NCBI RefSeq assembly: GCF_002105535.1
Contig: NZ_CP015848.1
Coordinates: forward strand, 620,907-684,906
From: Magnetospirillum sp. ME-1
Lineage (GTDB): Bacteria; Pseudomonadota; Alphaproteobacteria; Rhodospirillales; Magnetospirillaceae
Reading direction: 5' to 3'
DNA length: 64,000 nt
The notes under the pieces were generated by a model that saw only the letters and a list, made by a program, of their open reading frames with translations, was not told the origin of the DNA and did not search any database. A program made the position numbers and the translations under genes. Positions within the stretch are counted from its first letter, which is position 1. Each line of letters opens with the position of its first letter. Positions 8,953 to 16,814 of the stretch are shown piece after piece.

Positions 8953-9654
8953 TTAATGTTGCGACGATAAATGATCGGTTTTTATTTGCTTCAATAGATT
9001 TGAAGCCGCCTGCCTGCTCCAGCATTTTCCAGTTACCGTCTTCACGCCACTTTCATCGAGATAGGCTTTCAGCTTCTGCGGTGTGTCGAATCCAAGTTTC
9101 ACGGCCAATTCTGCGACGTTCTTTATGTCATCAAAATGGGCCTGACGCTTTTCAATCTGCGTTTGCAGTCCACGTATCCTTGATTCCGCAGCGTCAGCAC
9201 GATTGGGGCTGGCGAAGCCATGTGGCTTGGTGATGTTCATTGATCTGGGCTTGTTTCGCTTTGGGCCTTTCCGTATGCGGGCTACTGATTTGACCGGCGT
9301 TCCATAAAGAAATCTTTCGCAACTTATCTCATTCCAGTTAGCAAGCGTCTCGTTTAAGCGATAGTCGCGATATTTACCCCCCCACTGGGGCGTGACCAGT
9401 CGGATAATTGGCACCTTACGTGGGGATAGTGGGGTATTGCAAAACGCCAAGGCAGCCTCAAGGGCTGGCCGCTCCTGCTTTCTCCAATCCCATCGCCCGA
9501 TCTCTTCTTCGATGAAAACTACGACTATATGGCCGCCAACCGCAGCAACCGCAGCCTGGATCAATTCCCATTGGGCATTCATCTTCAGCCCGCCATTCTG
9601 CCAACGACGAAGATACCCGGCGAACACAATCTCTACCACTTTGACGGCCCCCAC
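8953..9654 (-). CDS. recombinase-like protein lacking catalytic serine
   Basis: A protein of up to 233 residues from a GTG at 9654; an ATG at residue 25 (MNAQWE) is an alternative start. The first 100 residues resemble the N-terminal domain of large serine recombinases: YLRRWQNGG in place of the YxRxS strand, then QAAVAAVGGHIVVVFIEEE and RPALEAALAFC. The nucleophilic serine is missing. The C-terminal part (VKTVTGKCWSRQAASNLL) resembles the recombinase segment that reads TPRGGxWS in family members. A basic linker and coiled-coil stretch lie between. It may be a decayed recombinase or an accessory DNA-binding protein; 113 bases separate it from the resolvase. Confidence 0.5.
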   Translation of the reverse strand: MGAVKVVEIVFAGYLRRWQNGGLKMNAQWELIQAAVAAVGGHIVVVFIEEEIGRWDWRKQERPALEAALAFCNTPLSPRKVPIIRLVTPQWGGKYRDYRLNETLANWNEISCERFLYGTPVKSVARIRKGPKRNKPRSMNITKPHGFASPNRADAAESRIRGLQTQIEKRQAHFDDIKNVAELAVKLGFDTPQKLKAYLDESGVKTVTGKCWSRQAASNLLKQIKTDHLSSQH

Positions 9655-9864
9655 TATCTACGCTTAGCGACGATGATGTTCGCCATATGGTAGCTGTCAT
9701 CCTTGGGTTCTGCTGGGGGGTAGAGAGTGTCGCTGACGGCATCTCACTCGAAAGGCAGTGGGAGAGCATGCGGGCTTTTGAGTCGCTTCCCTAATTCGGC
9801 TCCTAAAAATGATGAGGTGCTGCATGCCATCTTCAACGATGGCATGCGACGCCAGATTGCTTGA

Positions 9865-10224
9865 GTGAGTAAAATGGACAAGATCATCAAACTGCTCGCC
9901 ACCGCACTCGATCCCGCAGCAACCGATCCAGAACGGCTGACGGCCATTGGTAAGATCGCCGCCCTCCTCAACACCAAAGGAATCCACGCAAGCCAATTGT
10001 CGATCAGGGCGGATGACTTCGAGATCGGAGGTGTCTCCGTGAACTGGGAAAAGGAGGCCAAGGAATCGTGGGAAGAGCTTACTCGCCTGCGGCGGGAGAT
10101 TTCCAAGCTCAAAGCTGCCCATAAACGGGCAGCCAAGCCTAACGACCGCTGGGGCTGGTCCTCGACGGTGAAGGCCAGCGTGGTGACTGACAAGGACGGG
10201 TACGTGGTTGGGTCTTGGTCGTGA
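9865..10224 (+). CDS. hypothetical protein, DUF2786-like N-terminus
   Basis: A 119-residue protein. The first 45 residues (MDKIIKLLATALDPAATDPE, then AIGKIAALLNTKGI) recall the helical DUF2786 module found in phage and plasmid proteins, but the match is from memory and weak. A coiled region (WEELTRLRREISKLKAAHKR) follows. It heads a run of small plus-strand genes of unknown function. Confidence 0.45.
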   Translation: MSKMDKIIKLLATALDPAATDPERLTAIGKIAALLNTKGIHASQLSIRADDFEIGGVSVNWEKEAKESWEELTRLRREISKLKAAHKRAAKPNDRWGWSSTVKASVVTDKDGYVVGSWS

Positions 10225-10405
10225 CCCCATGCCGACAGGCAGACGATCACTGGGTGATGTAGCTCACCGTAGAGCGGCGGCGAAAGTCGCAGGCGATGGG
10301 TCGTTACCATCCATCACTCCCGATGGCGGCGTTGAACAGACGTGGCATGAAGCCCGTCGAAATCCGAATCAATCATGAAGCGGAACACGCCTTCGAAAGA
10401 AGGAA

Positions 10406-10987
10406 ATGATGAAATCGAGAAGCAAAAGTACAACTAACTATCAGAATGCACCGGAAGCAACGGCTATCGACGATCCGGCGTACACCCCGACAGCACTATT
10501 TTACGACATTGTGCTTTCGTCGGACAATGCGTCGCTCTTCATGCCGAATGACAGCGTGGAATTCTCAGACGATGCCACTGAGCTTTACCTGCGGGAGTAT
10601 TACGCAATCTTCGGCAGCGTACCGCAGATTTGGCACACTGTTTTTGCCAAGCTGATCCCGCTTAAGATCGCAAGCTGGGGCTACCTGAAGGCAGGAAAGC
10701 ACCTGATCCCCATTCCGTTCGTGCCTAACCCTGAGACGGTGGAGCGGAGCGACAATGGGGCTTCCACCACCATGACCCCGAGCCAGTACGGTATCTTTGT
10801 TTCAGCCGTGGTTTTCAGCCAGTTGGCCGTTGCCCTCCAGCATGACCCGAACTTTCTGGCCCTCAGCTTCATCAATGGCCTGGATATTAACAAGGCCATT
10901 GACTGGTATCGCGGGTGCATGAAAGCCCTTTGGGCATTTGCCAAGGATGATCCGACCTGGACCTGCGTTGCCGACCAGTTGGATTGA
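10406..10987 (+). CDS. hypothetical protein
   Basis: A 193-residue protein that I do not recognise. A double ATG at 10406 follows AAGAAGGAAA. It is acidic in the first third, has a hydrophobic central segment near residues 127-143 (YGIFVSAVVFSQLAVAL) and no signal peptide. Its stop lies five bases before the next gene's ATG, so the two are probably translated together. Confidence 0.5.
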   Translation: MMKSRSKSTTNYQNAPEATAIDDPAYTPTALFYDIVLSSDNASLFMPNDSVEFSDDATELYLREYYAIFGSVPQIWHTVFAKLIPLKIASWGYLKAGKHLIPIPFVPNPETVERSDNGASTTMTPSQYGIFVSAVVFSQLAVALQHDPNFLALSFINGLDINKAIDWYRGCMKALWAFAKDDPTWTCVADQLD

Positions 10988-10992
10988 CCGCC

Positions 10993-11190
10993 ATGAAAAA
11001 ATTCGAGCGTGAACTTCGCAAAGCCTATGGCGATGAGTGGGAGGTGAGCAGAACAGGGGGCGACCACTACCGTCTTGTCCACCGCGAGACCGGAATGATC
11101 TGTATTACGGCATCCACCCCTTCCAGTTGGCGGAACCAAAGGAAACTTCGATCCACGACACAGCGATTGCTCCGTAAGAAACCACATTGA
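10993..11190 (+). CDS. small HicA-like protein
   Basis: A 65-residue basic protein. The pattern SRTGGDHYRLVHRETG followed by TASTPSSWRNQRKLRSTTQR resembles HicA-type mRNA interferases, where a histidine in a GSH-like loop is catalytic (here GGDH). No HicB antitoxin follows, so a phage-type dsRBD-fold protein without toxin activity is equally possible. It starts five bases after the upstream stop. Confidence 0.45.
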   Translation: MKKFERELRKAYGDEWEVSRTGGDHYRLVHRETGMICITASTPSSWRNQRKLRSTTQRLLRKKPH

Positions 11191-11300
11191 CCTCCGCTCA
11201 TTGAGGACGAACGGACTGATGGTGCAGGCACCGGAATCTGTGGTTCCTGCACCATTTCCGATGGCTGGGACACAGGACTGCACTCGCAGGATAAATAAAC

Positions 11301-11495
11301 ATGAAAGCGAGGTGCATCATGCATGAGAAGTCAAATAACGTAATCCTGTTCCCGGAAATTATAGATATGAACCCGGACCATTACGCCAGGACGTGCCCTG
11401 GATGCGGAGGCATCCATTATCTCATAACACTCACGAACAAGATCATCTGCGATAACTGCTTTGCTGCTGCCGAGTTTCCCGATGATGAGGTCTGA
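11301..11495 (+). CDS. small zinc-ribbon protein
   Basis: A 64-residue protein with two cysteine pairs, CPGC and CDNC, 18 residues apart, suggesting a zinc ribbon. An alternative start is the ATG at 11319. The function is unknown; such short zinc ribbons are common in phage and plasmid early regions. It overlaps the next gene by 14 bases. Confidence 0.5.
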   Translation: MKARCIMHEKSNNVILFPEIIDMNPDHYARTCPGCGGIHYLITLTNKIICDNCFAAAEFPDDEV

Positions 11496-11856
11496 AGCTG
11501 AGAAAACTTTGGTTGCCGCGATCCAACGTCGGTTGGCGGAACTTTCTTCCCGATACCCATCATCGATCATGCTGGCGGTCGATGACGAAGGGCGAGACTA
11601 CCTGGACGCGGCCCTGATGGGGCGGCATGGGGAGGTGTTGCTTACCGATAACGGCGGCGGCGATCTGACTGAGATTCACTGGCAAACGGTCCTGCACCAT
11701 ATCGGCTACGTAGCCGTCATCGTCTGGCTGAGTGATCCCCGAGACCTGGAATTGGTCAGGCAGGCGTGTCGTGAGGTGGAGGGGATGGTGCCTGAGTTCA
11801 AAGATGGGGAGATTGGACTGTTGCATTCAGGCCACGACAACCAAAAAAGAAACTGA
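11482..11856 (+). CDS. hypothetical protein
   Basis: A protein of about 124 residues, starting at one of two adjacent ATG codons (11482 or 11485) inside the end of the zinc-ribbon gene. It mixes hydrophobic strands (YVAVIVWLSDP) and acidic stretches. I do not recognise the family. Overlap with the gene before it suggests coupled translation. Confidence 0.45.
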   Translation: MMRSEAEKTLVAAIQRRLAELSSRYPSSIMLAVDDEGRDYLDAALMGRHGEVLLTDNGGGDLTEIHWQTVLHHIGYVAVIVWLSDPRDLELVRQACREVEGMVPEFKDGEIGLLHSGHDNQKRN

Positions 11857-11916
11857 ATTTCATGGGGTCCATATTGTTTGCCGCTTTGAGTTGACTGTAA
11901 ATGTGTTGGCACGCGA

Positions 11917-11945
11917 TTGAACTATTCATAGTTCAGGCGTATACA
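11917..11945 (+). promoter_or_regulatory. promoter with overlapping palindrome for the AlpA-like gene
   Basis: A sigma-70-like pair, TTGAAC (11917-11922) and TATACA (11940-11945), is separated by 17 bases. A perfect inverted repeat TGAACTAT-TC-ATAGTTCA (11918-11935) overlaps the -35 box and spacer, as expected for a repressed, possibly self-regulated promoter of the gene that starts at 11974. Confidence 0.55.
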
Positions 11946-11973
11946 AAACTGGCACACTGTATAGGGGAAAAGA

Positions 11974-12180
11974 ATGGACAGAGACGATGAATACCTCACT
12001 CCAAAGGAAGCCGCTATTCTTCTTCGGAACCACCCATATACACTGGAACGCTATCGCCGTCTTGGTGGTGGACCTCCTTTCAGTAAGCCGTTCGCGAACG
12101 GTCGGATTTTATACAAGCGATCCGATTTAATTCGCTGGGTTGACTCTAAAAAAGTTAGCAGCACGAACCAACTGCCGTGA
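11974..12180 (+). CDS. AlpA/excisionase-family DNA-binding protein
   Basis: A 68-residue protein with one MerR-like helix-turn-helix (LTPKEAAILLRNHPYTLERY) and the typical tail RILYKRSDLIRWVDSKK. Such proteins are excisionases or regulators in integrated elements. It is the last gene of the accessory region before dprA. No integrase is near this end, so a regulator role is as likely as an excision role. Confidence 0.8.
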   Translation: MDRDDEYLTPKEAAILLRNHPYTLERYRRLGGGPPFSKPFANGRILYKRSDLIRWVDSKKVSSTNQLP

Positions 12181-12208
12181 CGCAGCAATTGACGGATGAC
12201 GCTCCAGC

Positions 12209-12240
12209 AAAAAGCCCCCACCTGATATTGGGGGCTTTTT
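12209..12240. terminator. bidirectional Rho-independent terminator
   Basis: AAAAAGCCCCC and GGGGGCTTTTT form an 11-base stem with a 10-base loop. It lies between the AlpA-like gene and the end of dprA, which converge on it, and can stop both. Confidence 0.9.
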
Positions 12241-12290
12241 CATGCTCCGCTCATCTGTGGCGGCCAGCTTGCTGGTTGCTTATTTCCGAC

Positions 12291-13379
12291 TTATGCGGCT
12301 ATTCTGAGGCTGCTGAAAGTGGTAGATTTCCTCGGCTTTTTCGGCATTTCCAGTAAGCATCGGTACATGTCGTCAACCGTCACCGGTGCCGGCCCCAGGG
12401 CCTCGGCCACCGACGCACGGGCCCGATCCATCTCGGAAGCGTCGGGTTCGACCGGCCCCGAAGCGCGGAAATCGGCGCGTTTGCCCTCGGCCAGGGGGCG
12501 GCGCAGCAGATCACCCAGCACATCGGTGACGTCGGCGACGCTTTCAGTGAGGACTGCGCCATGGCGGATCAGATCGTTGGGGCCGGCGGCGCGCGGGTCC
12601 ATGGGGGAGCCCGGCACGGCGAACACCTCGCGCCCCTGGTCGGCGGCGAAGCGCGCCGTGATCAGCGAGCCCGAGCGGGCATTGGCCTCGACCACCACCA
12701 CGCCCAGCGACAGGCCCGAGATGATGCGGTTGCGGCGGGGAAAGTGGCTGGCCTGGGGCTGGGTTCCCACCGCCATCTCGGAGACCACCGCGCCGGCCCC
12801 CGCTATCTCGCGCCACAACTCGGTATTCTCGGGGGGATAGATGACGTCGACGCCGCCGGCCAGCACCGCCACGGTACCGGTGGCCAGCGCCCCCTGGTGG
12901 GCCGCCGTGTCGATGCCGCGTGCCATGCCGCTGGCCACCACGTAACCGGCGCGGCCCAGGTCGGCACCTAAGCGCCGGGCGAAGTTGCGGCCGTTGAGCG
13001 AGGCGTTGCGGGCGCCGACCATGGCCACCATGGGCTTGGCCAGAACCGAAGGATTGCCCAGCACGCACAGCAGCGGCGGCGCGTCGTCCAGCGCCGCCAG
13101 CCACGAGGGATAGCCGGGCTCGGCCAAGCCCAGCAGGCGAACGCCCAGGCGCTCGGCCGCCTCCATCTCGCGTTCGGCATCGCCCTTGGGACAGATCTTC
13201 AAGGGACGCCGGGCTCCGCCCTTGCGGGCCAGATCGGGCAGCGCCGCCAGCGCCGCCCCGGCCGAGCCGAACCGCTCCAGCAGACGCAAGAAGGTGCGCG
13301 GCCCCACATTCTCGCTACGGATCAGCCGCAGCCAGTCGAACCGTTCAGCGGCTGAAAGTACCCTCTTGTCCTCGTCCAT
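12291..13379 (-). CDS. dprA: DNA-processing protein DprA with altered C-terminus
   Basis: DprA loads RecA onto incoming single-stranded DNA during natural transformation. The start ATG at 13379 gives MDEDKRVLSAAERFDWLRLI, the usual N-terminus; another ATG lies at 13403. The Rossmann-like core is intact, with GARNAS, SGMARGID, LAGGVDVIYPPEN, FPRRNRIISGLS, EANARSGSLITA and FAVPGSPMDPRAAGPN. Near residue 340, in the winged-helix domain (APVTVDDM), similarity stops and is replaced by an unrelated basic tail, YRCLLEMPKKPRKSTTF. About 40-50 residues of the usual domain are missing. The change point, near 12370, probably marks the right edge of the accessory region. The core is likely made, but full function is uncertain. 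Confidence 0.85.
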   Translation of the reverse strand: MDEDKRVLSAAERFDWLRLIRSENVGPRTFLRLLERFGSAGAALAALPDLARKGGARRPLKICPKGDAEREMEAAERLGVRLLGLAEPGYPSWLAALDDAPPLLCVLGNPSVLAKPMVAMVGARNASLNGRNFARRLGADLGRAGYVVASGMARGIDTAAHQGALATGTVAVLAGGVDVIYPPENTELWREIAGAGAVVSEMAVGTQPQASHFPRRNRIISGLSLGVVVVEANARSGSLITARFAADQGREVFAVPGSPMDPRAAGPNDLIRHGAVLTESVADVTDVLGDLLRRPLAEGKRADFRASGPVEPDASEMDRARASVAEALGPAPVTVDDMYRCLLEMPKKPRKSTTFSSLRIAA

Positions 13380-13427
13380 GGCGTGCAGGGTGACCGGTTG
13401 CATGCAATCGGTCAAGAGCGCTTCAGC

Positions 13428-13523
13428 CTGTCATCCTGAAGCCGCGACGCGGCTGAAGGATCTTTCACCCGAAACGCCCGCCGTCCTTGCCTGAAAGGTC
13501 CTTCGCTTCGTTCAGGATGACAG
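13428..13523. repeat. intergenic inverted-repeat element
   Basis: The outer arms CTGTCATCCTGAA and TTCAGGATGACAG are perfect 13-base inverted copies enclosing about 70 bases with smaller repeats (AAGGATCTTTC and GAAAGGTCCTT). It resembles the elements at 45845 and 50328, which begin TGTCATCCCGA. Confidence 0.75.
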
Positions 13524-13534
13524 AACGTTACCGC

Positions 13535-14671
13535 CTACTTCTCCCGGTCGGTAATGGCCTTTCTCGCCAGGATCTGGTCGCACACCGAATTGGTGTCCCA
13601 CGATGAACGCTTGCCCAGCGCCGGCCTGATGGTCGACCAGTGGTCGGCGAAGGCCTTGCGCCCCAGGTCGCGGAGATAGACCAGGAAGTCCCAGGCCGGC
13701 GCATCCTTGGAATAGACGCCCAGCTTGACCATCTCCTCGTCGGCGTGGATGCGGTGCAGGTTGACCCGGCGGTAGGGATGCTGGCCGGGGGGCGGGTCCT
13801 TGATCATGCCCGCATCCACCAGCCGGTTGATGGTCTCGATGGCGTTGACCTCGTGCACCAGCGAGGCGTTGAAGGCCACCTCGTTCAGGCGGTCCAGCAC
13901 CTGGCGCGCCCCCTTGGGCGGCGGGCCGTCGCGGTGCAGCGGGTTGAGCGTCACCAGGACCAGGTCCTCGGCATCGGCCTCGCGCAGCCGCTCCACCAGC
14001 GGGGTCAGCGGCGGATTGCCCATGTAGCCGCCATCCCAGTAGTGATGATCGCCGATGCTGACCGTGTGCAGCGAGGTGGGCAGGTTGGTGGACGCCCGTA
14101 CCGCGTCGGGCGACACCGCGCCGTCGATGAACAGCTGGCGGCGGCATTCGCCGATATCGGTGGCGGCGACGACCAGGGTGGGCGTTCCCTCCTGCGGCAG
14201 GGCGAAGATGGCGGGAATCTCGGGCAGCACGTCCCGCAGCACGGCGGTGAGATAGGTGGCGAGCCCGGATTCGGCGGCCGGAGTGTTGGCGCCGGCCACA
14301 TCGGCCCAGCGGGCGGCGGGGGTGTCGTCGATGTTCCAGCCCTGGGCCAACCCGATGGCGGCCACGAAGGGGTTGCCGCCCCAGAAGGCGGCGCGGGCCA
14401 CGGTCTCCCACAATTCGCGGATCTTGGTGCGCGCGGCTTCCGCCATGCGCTTGGACCGCGCGCTGGCCGGGCCGGGCTGGGCGGCGCCTTCATGGTAGCC
14501 ATAGGCCATGGCCGTGGCGGTCAGGGCGCCTGACGAGGCGCCGCTGATGCCGACGAACTCGATGGTGCCGGAAGCGGCCTCGTCCAGCAGCGCGTCGAGC
14601 ACGCCCCAGGTAAAGGCACCGTGCACGCCGCCGCCCTGCAGGGCCAGCGCAATCCGATGGGGTTTTCCCAT
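13535..14671 (-). CDS. patatin-like phospholipase
   Basis: A 378-residue patatin-family lipid acyl hydrolase. The oxyanion motif (LQGGGVHGAF), the nucleophile motif GASSG and the catalytic DGG (YWDGGYMGN) are all present, so a Ser-Asp dyad can form. The ATG at 14671 has GGGAGGAT before it; the frame extends upstream without similarity. There is no signal peptide, so it probably works in the cytoplasm or at the inner membrane. The C-terminal extension (EINRLVDAG and following) is seen in bacterial patatins involved in polyhydroxybutyrate or phospholipid turnover; the substrate is not resolved. Confidence 0.9.
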   Translation of the reverse strand: MGKPHRIALALQGGGVHGAFTWGVLDALLDEAASGTIEFVGISGASSGALTATAMAYGYHEGAAQPGPASARSKRMAEAARTKIRELWETVARAAFWGGNPFVAAIGLAQGWNIDDTPAARWADVAGANTPAAESGLATYLTAVLRDVLPEIPAIFALPQEGTPTLVVAATDIGECRRQLFIDGAVSPDAVRASTNLPTSLHTVSIGDHHYWDGGYMGNPPLTPLVERLREADAEDLVLVTLNPLHRDGPPPKGARQVLDRLNEVAFNASLVHEVNAIETINRLVDAGMIKDPPPGQHPYRRVNLHRIHADEEMVKLGVYSKDAPAWDFLVYLRDLGRKAFADHWSTIRPALGKRSSWDTNSVCDQILARKAITDREK

Positions 14672-14852
14672 TGAGCGATCCTCCCGGAGAAGACGGTTAC
14701 CGTCCTTGTTTTGTCGAAGCGTACCGCGACCCCGGCCCCGCTGGCAACCGCAGGTATCATGACAGTCTGACCGGGACCTTACCGGATTGGAGAAGGCGGA
14801 CACCCGCGCTATGCTGACGCTCCTTTCAAGTCGGGGTGAGGGGGTATTGGCC

Positions 14853-15254
14853 ATGAGCGGCACGGGCGGCACGCCGGGACTGCAGCGCGTCTTTCCCAGG
14901 GGCACGGTGATCTTCAAGGAAGGCGATTCGGGCCACGAGGCCTACATGCTGCAGCAAGGCACCGTGCGCATCTTCAAGACCGTGGCCGGCCGCAAGGTCA
15001 CCATCGGCCGCGTCTGGCCGTTCCAGGTGTTCGGCGAACTGGCCCTGATCGACGACGGCCCGCGCATGGCCGCCGCCATCGCCGACGACGACGCCACCTG
15101 CCTGGTGCTGACCAAGGACGCCATCCGCACCATGATGGACCAGGCGCCGCCGGGGCTGAACACCCTGATCCAGTCCCTGCTGGCCACCATCCGCGAGCTG
15201 GGGGACGATCTGGCCGACGCCAGGGCCATCCTGGCCGAACACGGGATGGAATGA
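14853..15254 (+). CDS. cyclic-nucleotide-binding domain protein
   Basis: A single cNMP-binding domain of 133 residues with no DNA-binding domain. Family motifs are VIFKEGDSGHEAYMLQQGTV and FGELALIDDGPRMAAAIAD, the phosphate-binding cassette. GAGGGGG lies seven bases before the ATG at 14853; weaker in-frame starts exist upstream. A helical tail follows (TLIQSLLATIRELGDDLADA). Such proteins often act as sensor subunits for other effectors. It is divergent from the patatin gene and converges on dam. Confidence 0.85.
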   Translation: MSGTGGTPGLQRVFPRGTVIFKEGDSGHEAYMLQQGTVRIFKTVAGRKVTIGRVWPFQVFGELALIDDGPRMAAAIADDDATCLVLTKDAIRTMMDQAPPGLNTLIQSLLATIRELGDDLADARAILAEHGME

Positions 15255-15265
15255 CGCTTCCGCCC

Positions 15266-16072
15266 TCAGTAGTTCCGGACGATGACCTCGCGGGCGGCGG
15301 CACGCCCCTTGGGGTCGCCCGCGAGTGAGCGGGGCGCATGGATGCCTTCGATCCGAAAGGCCCGATAGAGGCGCCGGATGAAGGGCGTGTCGGCATTGGA
15401 CTGCATCCAGCGCGCACCCATGCGGTGGAGCTTGATGCAGACCTGCCAGAGCTCCTGCTGGTCCATGCGCGAAAACCCGGTTGTGGTATAGCCGACGCTC
15501 CCCTCCCCCCGCTCGGTATCGTAGGGCGGATCGAAATAGACGAAGTCGCCCGGCCTCGCCATCACCAGGACATGGCTGTAATGGGCCTGGGCCAGCCGGG
15601 CGGTCCGCAGCGCCTCGTGCACTTCCATGAGGTTGTCGGGCCGATACAGCGCCACCCGACCGCGCTTGCCCCAACCGCCGTTGTGATGACCCAGGCGGTT
15701 CACCCGCCACAGCCCGTTGAAGCTGGTTTTGCTGAGATAAAGAAAGCGAGCCGCACGCTCCAGATCCGACAAGGCGGCGAAGCCGGGCGAGCGATCCAGA
15801 TCGCGCATGCGGTAGTACTCCGCCTCCGTGAACTCAAAGCCCTCCAGCGCCGTCATCAGCTGGCGCGGACAGATCTTGATCACCCGATAGAGATTGATCA
15901 GCTCGCCATTGAAATCGGTGAGCAGGGATTGAGCCGGACGCAGGGAAAAGAACAGGGCTCCGCCGCCCAGGAACGGCTCGTGATAGCCGCGCATGTCGGC
16001 GGGCAGGCGCCGCGCCAGTTCCGGCAGCAGCCGCCGCTTTCCCCCCACCCATTTCACCACCGGCTCGGCCAT
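15266..16072 (-). CDS. DNA adenine methyltransferase (Dam/D12 class)
   Basis: A 268-residue class D12 N6-adenine methyltransferase. It has KWVGGKRRLLPEL, the AdoMet motif EPFLGGGALFF, the catalytic DPPY (YFDPPYDT) and NGLWRVN, so it should be active. The ATG at 16072 begins MAEPVVKW, the family start. Alphaproteobacteria usually rely on CcrM (GANTC), so this GATC-type enzyme is likely a former restriction-modification or phage gene. It is divergent from a secreted protein that looks like a decayed PD-(D/E)XK nuclease (16186-16737). The recognition sequence cannot be deduced here. Confidence 0.9.
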   Translation of the reverse strand: MAEPVVKWVGGKRRLLPELARRLPADMRGYHEPFLGGGALFFSLRPAQSLLTDFNGELINLYRVIKICPRQLMTALEGFEFTEAEYYRMRDLDRSPGFAALSDLERAARFLYLSKTSFNGLWRVNRLGHHNGGWGKRGRVALYRPDNLMEVHEALRTARLAQAHYSHVLVMARPGDFVYFDPPYDTERGEGSVGYTTTGFSRMDQQELWQVCIKLHRMGARWMQSNADTPFIRRLYRAFRIEGIHAPRSLAGDPKGRAAAREVIVRNY

Positions 16073-16185
16073 CACAACCTCATGGCGCTGGAAATTTGTT
16101 CCTGTTTTGTTTACCATCCGATTGGCGCTTCGCGCAAGCGCCTTTCCGCGCAACAATGCCGCCGGAAATCATCGAGGAGTGCGCC

Positions 16186-16737
16186 ATGGCCTTGCACCGC
16201 GTGATGGGTTTGCTGCTGCTTGCCTGCCTGCTTTCGCCACTCCCCCTCGCCGCCGCAGAATCCCGCCACCCGGGGCGGCTGCCCAACGAATCGGGTCAGG
16301 AATTGAGCGCCAAGGTTGCCGCCATCATGGCCGGAACCGGATTCAAGGTGATGAGCCACTCGGCGTGGAGCGAACGGGGCCGGCCCGGTGGCGATGTCCT
16401 GCTGACACGGGTGCCCTACACCAATCTTTATGGCGGCGAGGGACGCCAGGCCTTCCGCATCCTGTCGCCTCGACGCGGGCTGGAAATAGCCCTTATCGTC
16501 AAACGCCAGGACACCGATGGGTCCAACGATACCAAACTGCCCCATATCTACCTCACCGCCATCGAGGCCATGCGCGAGAAAACCGTCTTCATCCTGGTGG
16601 AGGGCGAGGGCTGGCGGAGCGAAGGGATGGACTGGCTGCGGCGCGCCGTGGCTGAACGGCGCTATGGCATGCCGACGGATAAGGATGTGCGCATCGTGTC
16701 CCTGGAAGAGTTCCGCCGATGGGCCCGAGGCCTGTGA
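16186..16737 (+). CDS. exported PD-(D/E)XK-like protein, probably catalytically dead
   Basis: A 183-residue protein with a clear signal peptide (MALHRVMGLLLLACLLSPLP, then LAAAES). The mature part resembles a PD-(D/E)XK nuclease family that normally shows NESGxxLE, YGxxxxxDF, IExKxQ and a GSxDEKLPYLY-type segment. Here I read NESGQEL, LYGGEGRQAF, LIVKRQ and GSNDTKLPHIYLTAIEAM. The catalytic aspartate is replaced by A89 and the glutamate by I104, while K106 and Q108 remain. GAGGAG precedes the ATG. The gene is divergent from dam. A relic restriction enzyme reused in the periplasm is an inference; the family match is from memory. Confidence 0.6.
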   Translation: MALHRVMGLLLLACLLSPLPLAAAESRHPGRLPNESGQELSAKVAAIMAGTGFKVMSHSAWSERGRPGGDVLLTRVPYTNLYGGEGRQAFRILSPRRGLEIALIVKRQDTDGSNDTKLPHIYLTAIEAMREKTVFILVEGEGWRSEGMDWLRRAVAERRYGMPTDKDVRIVSLEEFRRWARGL

Positions 16738-16814
16738 AAACCCCTTGCGACCCAATTAAAAAAACGTATGCTCGTTTAACGCAATTTCACCGGCCTTCTG
16801 TCAGGGAGTGAGCG

